In this document: piece by piece, positions 6,939 through 12,900 of the stretch
Numbering within the stretch: the stretch's first letter is position 1
How the letters are laid out: each line of letters opens with the position of its first letter
Origin: Methanothrix harundinacea
Lineage (GTDB): Archaea > Halobacteriota > Methanosarcinia > Methanotrichales > Methanotrichaceae
Direction of reading: 5' to 3'
NCBI GenBank assembly: GCA_002502785.1
Contig: DAQG01000011.1
Span: 1-16,257, forward strand
Length of the DNA stretch: 16,257 bases
Position numbers and translations under genes: made by a program
The notes under the pieces: model-generated
Seen by the model: only the letters and a program-made list of their open reading frames with translations
Told to the model about the DNA's origin: nothing
Databases searched by the model: none

Positions 6939-8462
6939 ATGCGGATACTGTTGGACACTAACATCTTCATTTATAGAGAGGATGACGAGCTCCTTTCTAA
7001 TAATATCCAGGAATTGTCGAAAGTACTGAACCAGAAAAATTCTGAGGTTTTGATTCATCCGTCGTCATTAGAAGATATAAAAAGAGATGTGGACGAACGA
7101 AGGCGACATGTGATGCTATCAAAAATACATGCGTATCCGATCTTGGATAGTCCACCCGATCCTAATAAAAATATCGAATATCTAAAGAAAATGGGGATCG
7201 CGGTAAGTATACATGACCAAATTGATAATAAAATATTATATTCAGTTTACAAAGATGCAGTCGATTTTCTGATAACAGAGGATAGAGAAATTCATAAAAA
7301 GGCAAGAGATCTAAATATAAATGACCGCGTCCTCCTTATCGATGATGCCGTTAGAATTTTCGAAGACATATATAAGGAAGTGCAGGTGGTTACTCCACCC
7401 GCATTACAAGAGGATTATGTATACAACTTGGACTTGAGCGATCCAATCTTTGACTCGTTGAAAGAGGAATACCATCCAGAGTTTGAAGAATGGTTTAAGA
7501 AAATATCAAAAGAACCACGAAGATGTTGGGTACATTACAGAGAGAACGGCAAAATTGGAGCATTGCTGATATACAAATCTGAAGATGATCCGATTAGCGA
7601 TACCATTCCTACATTTGCCAAAGAAAGGAGACTTAAGATACGCACATTTAAGGTTACCCACATAGAGCAGAAAATTGGCGAGTTATTCATTAAGCTGTCT
7701 GTAGATTTCTCCCTTAAAAATAATCTCTCAGAAATATATCTAACTCACTTTACCCAGGAAGAAGACCGCCTTGTAGAACTCATTACTGAATATGGTTTTC
7801 ATAAAGTTGGAGTAAAAGACAAAATTGGTGCAAACGGTAAAGTTGAAGATATTTATATTAAAAAGTTGCTAATCGATGGTGAGGAACCAAAGTCGTTAAA
7901 TCCCATTGAAATAACTAAGGAATTTTATCCTAGCTTTTATGATGGGCCAAGAGTAAGAAAATTTATAGTTCCCATTTTACCAGAATATCATAGCAAGCTC
8001 TTCACCGAGTTTCCAAAAAGACAACACACATTATCAGAATTCACAGGGGAATTCGTTGTTGAAGGGAATACAATTAAAAAGGCTTATATTTCGCATTCAA
8101 AAATCAGGCAGATTAATCCGGGCGATCTGGTCATATTTTACCGTTCGAAAGATATGAAGATGATAACATCCGTAGGCGTCGTAGATGATGTATATTTGGA
8201 TATCGAAAATACGGAGGATATTATCAAAATTGTTTCAAAGAGGACGGTTTATTCGCGAGAAGAGCTTGAGGAAATGAGAAAACCAGTCATGATTATTCTT
8301 TTCAGGCATCATTTTCACTTGAATAATCCCTTGAACCTAAGTGATTTAAAGGATATAGGTGTCCTATCTGGAGCGCCGCAATCCATAACAGAGATCTCGC
8401 ACGAAAAGTATATCAAAATAAGAGATAAGGGAGAGATCGATGAACGTTATACTGTCCATTAG
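6939..8462 (+). CDS. PIN-GNAT-like-PUA/EVE-like fusion protein
   Basis: This is a cytoplasmic protein of 507 residues that appears to join three domains. Residues 1-150 resemble a PIN ribonuclease: LLDTNIFIY with Asp6, then acidic candidates Glu45, Asp96 and Asp115 (FLITEDREIHKKA). Residues about 180-310 resemble a GNAT acetyltransferase (WVHYRENGKIGALLIY, KIGELFIKLSVDFSLKN, ITEYGFHKVG), though the acetyl-CoA loop is degenerate. Residues about 338-490 resemble a PUA/ASCH/EVE nucleic-acid-binding fold (INPGDLVIFYRSK, ITSVGVVDDVYL). GGGAGA at 6925-6930 precedes ATG 6939. Its stop lies inside the next gene (23-nt overlap), so the two are probably translationally coupled. Codon use is far more AT-rich than in ribC and nrdJ, suggesting transfer. 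The role is inferred: toxin, defence or RNA processing. Confidence 0.75.
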   Translation: MRILLDTNIFIYREDDELLSNNIQELSKVLNQKNSEVLIHPSSLEDIKRDVDERRRHVMLSKIHAYPILDSPPDPNKNIEYLKKMGIAVSIHDQIDNKILYSVYKDAVDFLITEDREIHKKARDLNINDRVLLIDDAVRIFEDIYKEVQVVTPPALQEDYVYNLDLSDPIFDSLKEEYHPEFEEWFKKISKEPRRCWVHYRENGKIGALLIYKSEDDPISDTIPTFAKERRLKIRTFKVTHIEQKIGELFIKLSVDFSLKNNLSEIYLTHFTQEEDRLVELITEYGFHKVGVKDKIGANGKVEDIYIKKLLIDGEEPKSLNPIEITKEFYPSFYDGPRVRKFIVPILPEYHSKLFTEFPKRQHTLSEFTGEFVVEGNTIKKAYISHSKIRQINPGDLVIFYRSKDMKMITSVGVVDDVYLDIENTEDIIKIVSKRTVYSREELEEMRKPVMIILFRHHFHLNNPLNLSDLKDIGVLSGAPQSITEISHEKYIKIRDKGEIDERYTVH

Positions 8463-8907
8463 ACCCAGATATGTCGAGTTGATGATGGAGGGTACCAAGA
8501 AATATGAGTTTAGAAAAGTAATATTTAAAAATACGAATATAAATGAGGTTTATATATACTCCACATCTCCTGTGAAAAAAATCGTTGGCACATTTAAGAT
8601 CAGTGAAATAGTTGAAGATCGCCCCGAGAGACTATGGGATAACTTTGAGGCCTTCTCAGGGTTGAACACACAAGAGTTTTTTACCTATTTCAACGGAGTT
8701 GAAAGAGGATTTGCCATCGGTATCGAATGTTTCAGATTATTCGATGAGCCCTTAAATCCAAACGACTTAATGCCCAGATTTGTACCACCGCAATCATTCT
8801 GCTATTTGAATACTCCATCTGATAACTCCGAACAAAGAACTTATCCACACCCAAGGAGTTTAACGGATATCCCAATACATCAAACAATTCTTTCAGATAC
8901 CCATTAG
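8440..8907 (+). CDS. ASCH-domain protein
   Basis: This is a 155-residue protein of the ASCH (PUA-like) superfamily. The signature GxKxxExR is visible as GTKKYEFR (residues 18-25), right after the first helix (RPRYVELMMEG). VYIYSTSPVKKIVGTFKI follows as the core strands. The family ends near VPPQSFCYL, and the last 35 or so residues are an unrecognised polar tail. ASCH domains are predicted RNA or nucleotide binders that occur near translation, tRNA-modification and stress genes; at least some relatives hydrolyse modified nucleosides. It overlaps the upstream PIN-fusion gene by 23 nt, so the two are likely made together. Its AT-rich composition matches that partner and contrasts with the flanking housekeeping genes. 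Confidence 0.8.
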   Translation: MNVILSIRPRYVELMMEGTKKYEFRKVIFKNTNINEVYIYSTSPVKKIVGTFKISEIVEDRPERLWDNFEAFSGLNTQEFFTYFNGVERGFAIGIECFRLFDEPLNPNDLMPRFVPPQSFCYLNTPSDNSEQRTYPHPRSLTDIPIHQTILSDTH

Positions 8908-9091
8908 AAATACGACACCCTTTTAGCAGTATTTAACGTTGACAGCGAAACCCTTTTCAACCAAAATCACCCTCCGACGATCATCATTGTATATTATCGT
9001 ACATGATTGGGAGAGAGATCAATTTAATTCCAAGAGAACCGGCACCAACGCACCCAAACGCTCACGATACACCAACGCGGAGGCGAACCTG
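8908..9091. other. AT-rich spacer after the ASCH gene
   Basis: No convincing gene is visible here. The region marks the change from the AT-rich module to GC-rich symporter sequence. A short imperfect inverted repeat (TGTA...TACA, about 8989-9004) is present, as is a possible TATA-like TTTAATT near 9022. Confidence 0.4.
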
Positions 9092-9190
9092 ATGTTCCTC
9101 GCGCCGACGCCGTACCTGGCCCTCATCGCCTCGATGATATTCATGCTCGGAATTACTTTTTTTGTAATTTTGAGGATATCCGATGCTTAA
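9092..9190 (+). CDS. Small membrane protein, likely symporter accessory subunit
   Basis: This is a 32-residue protein that is almost entirely one transmembrane helix (about residues 8-28, ending LRISDA). GGAGG at 9079-9083 lies 8 nt before ATG 9092. Its stop overlaps the start of the sodium/solute symporter gene by 8 nt, which implies translational coupling. Tiny one-helix proteins encoded directly before sodium/solute symporters are common in methanogens and are annotated as symporter small accessory proteins; the assignment rests on size and position. Since the symporter here is cut off after 71 codons, the small protein probably has no partner at this locus and may be a remnant. Confidence 0.6.
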   Translation: MFLAPTPYLALIASMIFMLGITFFVILRISDA

Positions 9191-9397
9191 CCAAATCCTT
9201 CTCGTCGCCTACGTCGCCGTCATCGTCATCCTCTCCATAAGGCTCCGGCAGGGGACCTTTGCGGGATTCGTCGTATCTGATCGAAACGTCATGTACCCCG
9301 CCGTCATCGGTATCGCCTTCACCGCCGCCTGCTTCAGCGCAGCCTCGTTTTTGGGAGGGGGCAGGTATGGCCTCATCGCCGGGTTTCCCTGGGTGCA
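9183..9397 (+). pseudogene. Sodium/solute symporter, N-terminal fragment
   Basis: The first 71 or so codons of a sodium:solute symporter (SSS family) are recognisable: an N-terminal transmembrane helix (ILLVAYVAVIVILSI), then RNVMYPAVIGIAFTAACFSAASFLGGG and GLIAGFPWV, matching the family's first two helices. GAGGAT at 9172-9177 precedes ATG 9183. Intact members have about 500 residues, so most of the protein is missing. At about 9398 the sequence switches to a piece of nrdJ in another frame, and the symporter frame then runs to a chance stop at 9440. The likely cause is a deletion or recombination between a symporter gene and an nrdJ-ribC copy. Confidence 0.75.
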
Positions 9398-9473
9398 GCG
9401 TTCCAGCGGTTCAACGACAACGGCGTCTCAAAGACCGTGAACCTCCCAAACGAGGCGACGGTGGAGAACGTCC
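9398..9473 (+). pseudogene. nrdJ: nrdJ fragment (second copy)
   Basis: This 76-bp stretch encodes FQRFNDNGVSKTVNLPNEA and then TVENV. It matches codons for residues about 542-567 of the intact nrdJ (6175-6250), with about ten base differences. The amino-acid changes are mostly conservative (K to R, D to E, D to N), as between functional relatives. It may therefore derive from a diverged nrdJ, not from a fresh copy of the neighbour. It continues in frame into ribC sequence at a shared CGTCC. Confidence 0.8.
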
Positions 9474-9815
9474 CCGGCGTCAAGGACCTGCCGGTCGCCT
9501 CCAAGATCCTGATCGAGGAGCGGGGATGCAACCTGGTGATCACCCTGGGGATGCCGGGGCCAAAAGCCCATCGACAAGACCTGCGCCCACGAGGCCTCCA
9601 CCGGACTCATAATGGCGCAGCTCTTGACGAACACCCACATCATCGAGGTCTTCGTCCACGAGGACGAGGCCGAGTCCGAGTCCGAGAAGGAGCTCCCCTT
9701 CCTCGCCGAGCAGAGAAAACGCGAGCACGCCCAAAACGTAATCAAGCTCCTCTACTACCCCGAGAGGCTCACCCGGGAGGCTGGGACCGGCCAGCGGGAG
9801 GGGTTCGAGGATGCG
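9469..9815 (+). pseudogene. ribC: ribC fragment (second copy), frameshifted
   Basis: This corresponds to ribC from VPGVKDLPVAS to GFEDA (6543-6881 of the intact gene). The first 34 codons are missing. An extra A in the AAAA run at 9562-9565 shifts the frame right after MPGPK. A 6-bp duplication (GAGTCC) then gives ESESEKE where the intact gene has ESEKE. Matching stops sharply after FEDA at 9815; the frame then reads an unrelated tail to a stop at 9867-9869. About 115 bp in the middle, from the CCCATCGAC codons to GCCGAGTCCGAG, are identical to the intact copy, while the ends differ. It cannot make full-length riboflavin synthase. Confidence 0.88.
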
Positions 9816-9922
9816 ATTGGAGCCAGATGGCTACTACAGTGGAGCGGACTGGCAGCTCCCATGAGGTAGGCTATATAGAGGAATTCGGCCCTTTTTTCTA
9901 TCTAGGATAAAATAGGAAGGCA

Positions 9923-9943
9923 TAGCGCCATTTCATGGCGCTA
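9923..9943 (-). terminator. Hairpin over the stop codon of the surface-protein gene
   Basis: TAGCGCCAT (9923-9931) and ATGGCGCTA (9935-9943) form a perfect 9-bp stem with a 3-nt loop. On the minus strand the stop codon TGA (9935-9933) lies in the stem-loop, and a T-rich stretch follows (CCTTCCTATTTTA). This looks like a compact terminator built from the last codons of the gene. Confidence 0.55.
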
Positions 9944-12900
9944 GGCAATAATCCGTCCCGTCGCAGCTGGTGCAGGTCAGATCCTCGCAGGTCGTCTGGT
10001 CTTGGTCGTATCCAAAGTGCTCAAGCTTCCAGTTCGGCGGCTGCCAAACGTCACAGGATACGGGACCGCACGCATCTTCGACGATGCCGACGTCGATGAC
10101 ACAGGTGGCGGTGACGGGCTGGACTACGGGCCCGTCGACGGACCGTGCATCCACCTCGACGGTGTTGGTGAACCTGCCGTCTCCGGGTGCGAGAGCCGAG
10201 AACTCGATCGCAGCCATCCCCGAAGCCGGGACCTCGACGAGGTTCCAGACGACGACGTTCCCATCGTAAGACGCGAACGGTATCGACGATTCGACTAGCT
10301 CCATGCCTTCAGGGAGATAATCGGTCACCGTCGCCACCCTGGTGACGTCGTCGTTTTTGATCTCGACCCTGTACCTGACGACGCTATCGTTTACCGGATC
10401 GATCTTTGCGGTCTTCGTCACCGAGACGGTCTCGTCCGGACAGAACGTCAGCCAATCGACCTCCAGAGCGCTGAAGTTCGATGCGCATACCCAATCTTCG
10501 CCGTTATTGATCCCGCCACAGACCTCGACCCTGTTGACGAGCTCGCTCGGATGATATCTGGTCACGTCCAGCTTCAGTCCGATCACCACCCGATCGCCGA
10601 TGCCGATATTCATCAGCGTCCAGTTGGCATAAGTTTCAGCAAGCTCCGACGGCCTCAGCGACGCATCGATGTAGGCCGATCCCGGCGGGAATAGGTCCTG
10701 GACGTATACCGGCCCCAGCGCCTTGTTCCCGTCGTTCTCGATGGAGATGACGTAGTTCGCCACCGTCCTCGTCTTCACCTCGCCCTCAAGATGGGTCTCG
10801 TTGTAACCCCACGGAAGAGTCTCCTCGACGATACCGCCTTCAAGGGTCTTGGTGACGTTCAGGTGAGGCCGATCGTACTTGGCGACGCCGGTGAAGATCA
10901 CCCTCCTCTCGACGGAATAGTCGCCCTCATACTCTTCGTCGAAGTCGACCTCGTCCTCCAGGACCGCCCTAAACCTTGCCCGGCCCGAGAACTCGGCGTC
11001 AGTCGCCATATCGTTCAGGCCCCGAGCCACAGTCTCCTTGTCGAGCTCGGTGATGGAAGTGTACTCCTCGCCGATGTAGCTCGTCTCCGGGTTCTTCGAG
11101 TACATACCCTCCTTCCACTTCAGAGACGAGTTGATCGCGACATTGTCGGTGAGGGTCTGGCTCGTCGGCGCGTGGACGAGACTTATGTCCTTTGCAATGT
11201 AGTTGGTGGCGGTCTCGATCACCTCCTCGGAGTCGTAGGCTCCCGTGCCCGACTCGTAGCTTCTCTGGACGTCGCCGACCCGTTTGTCGACGACGACGAG
11301 ACCTTCGCCCGACGCAGCCTTCTCGGAGGAGACGGCCGAGCCATACTCGTCGATCTGCTCAAGAACCTTGAAGCTGCCTGTATAGTCCTCAGAAGCCTCG
11401 AAGAGCGGCGACGGCTGGAGGGTCGACGAGTTCGAGGGCATCTTCAAGAACCCGACGTGGCCCCGACCGTCGAACTCCGAATTGACCTCCATCACCGACT
11501 CGTTCTCGTCGAGGAACATCCTCGACTCGCGATCGAGCGAGACAGCATCGTGATAGGTCTCGGTCATGGTGGTGCCGGTGACGTAGTTTTTGGCACGGGC
11601 TTTCTTTACCCAGGCTGAGTCGTAGTTGACTGTCCTGTTGTTGTAGAGGGTCAGAGTCGTAGGCTTGTAGGCCGCTGAGAGATCCTCCTCCCACTCGATC
11701 GACTTGTTCTCGGTGAAGATCGCGACCCGCTCGTCAGAGTCGATGAGGCCGGAGCCGTACTCGCGGGTCTCAAGCCGCGTTCCCACCTCCTCGTCCACGG
11801 TGACGGTCACGCAGGCGGATATCGGCTCCGTGTTCCAGTCGCTGGTGGCGTAGGCGCAGTTCCTGATCAGGTAGGCCTCGAAGGTGGTGCTGTAGTCGTT
11901 TGCGACGTTGACGAACCCTTCGCCCGATACCCCCCGCTCCATGCCGAACTCGAAGTCCTGACGTTCAGGCACCTTGACCTTGATGGTGATCGTCATGCAC
12001 TCGCCCTTTGGAATCACGTCGAAGTGCCATTTGCCGTCGGGGCCTGGGGCGGGCGAGTAAGACAGGACCTCCACGTGGCGGTTGAAGACGTCCCAGATGG
12101 TGACGTTGGCGACGTCGGATCCGCCGTGGTTGCAGACGGTGATGGTGTAGGTGACATCGTCGCCGCCCTTCACCGAGAGCTTGTCGGCGACCTTGGTTAT
12201 GGTGAGGTTGCGAGGGTCGTTGTAGAAGTCCACGTTCTCGCTCGACGCGGTGACGTTGTGGTAACAGCCGGTCGGGGGATCGATCGGGGTCCACCCTTCT
12301 TGCTGAACTTCGCAGACGGTGTAGTTGCCGGGAACGAGGCCGCAGAACTCGTAACGACCTTCGGTGTCGGTCTTCTTCTCGGCTAGCGTTCCAGTGACGT
12401 TGGAGAGGACGATCGTCCAGCCCCCAAGCCCTTCTTTGGTGAAGAAGTCGAACTTGTGCCCCGATATGTTCTGAAGGCCGTAGTAGTGGCTTGGATCACT
12501 GTCGGTTACATCTCTCCCGCTGTCATCTTTTGCCGTCACCGTTCCCACGTTTCTGTATTGGCCAGCCACTGCAATCCCGCTGGCGGTACATGTCATCGAC
12601 TCGCCCTGTCGAAGGTTGTCTGCCGGACAGGTCACGGTAACTCCCTGATCGTCGGCGACCGTGATATCTGTGAGCGTGGATTCGCCGGTGTTTGTCACAT
12701 TGTAGGTCCAGGTGATGGGGGCGCCGGGTAGGAGCATTGGCCCAGGCGCGATGTCAGCATCGACGCCGTTCGTCAACTTCTCAATGTCGATGGGGGGGAC
12801 GAACCCGATGTAATGGCTTGGATCACTGTCGGTTACAGTCCTCCCGTTGGCATCTGCCGTCACGTTTCCCACGTTTCTGTATTGACCAGCCACTGCGATC

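Noticed and set aside
9562..9565. Programmed frameshifting at AAAA in the second ribC copy
   Set aside because: The fragment also lacks its N-terminus and a promoter and carries a foreign tail, so ordinary pseudogene decay explains the indel more simply.
10791..11618. Long open frame on the plus strand opposite the surface-protein gene
   Set aside because: It lies wholly antisense to a strongly supported coding sequence in GC-rich DNA. Its product has no domain pattern, and it mirrors the codon bias of the real gene.
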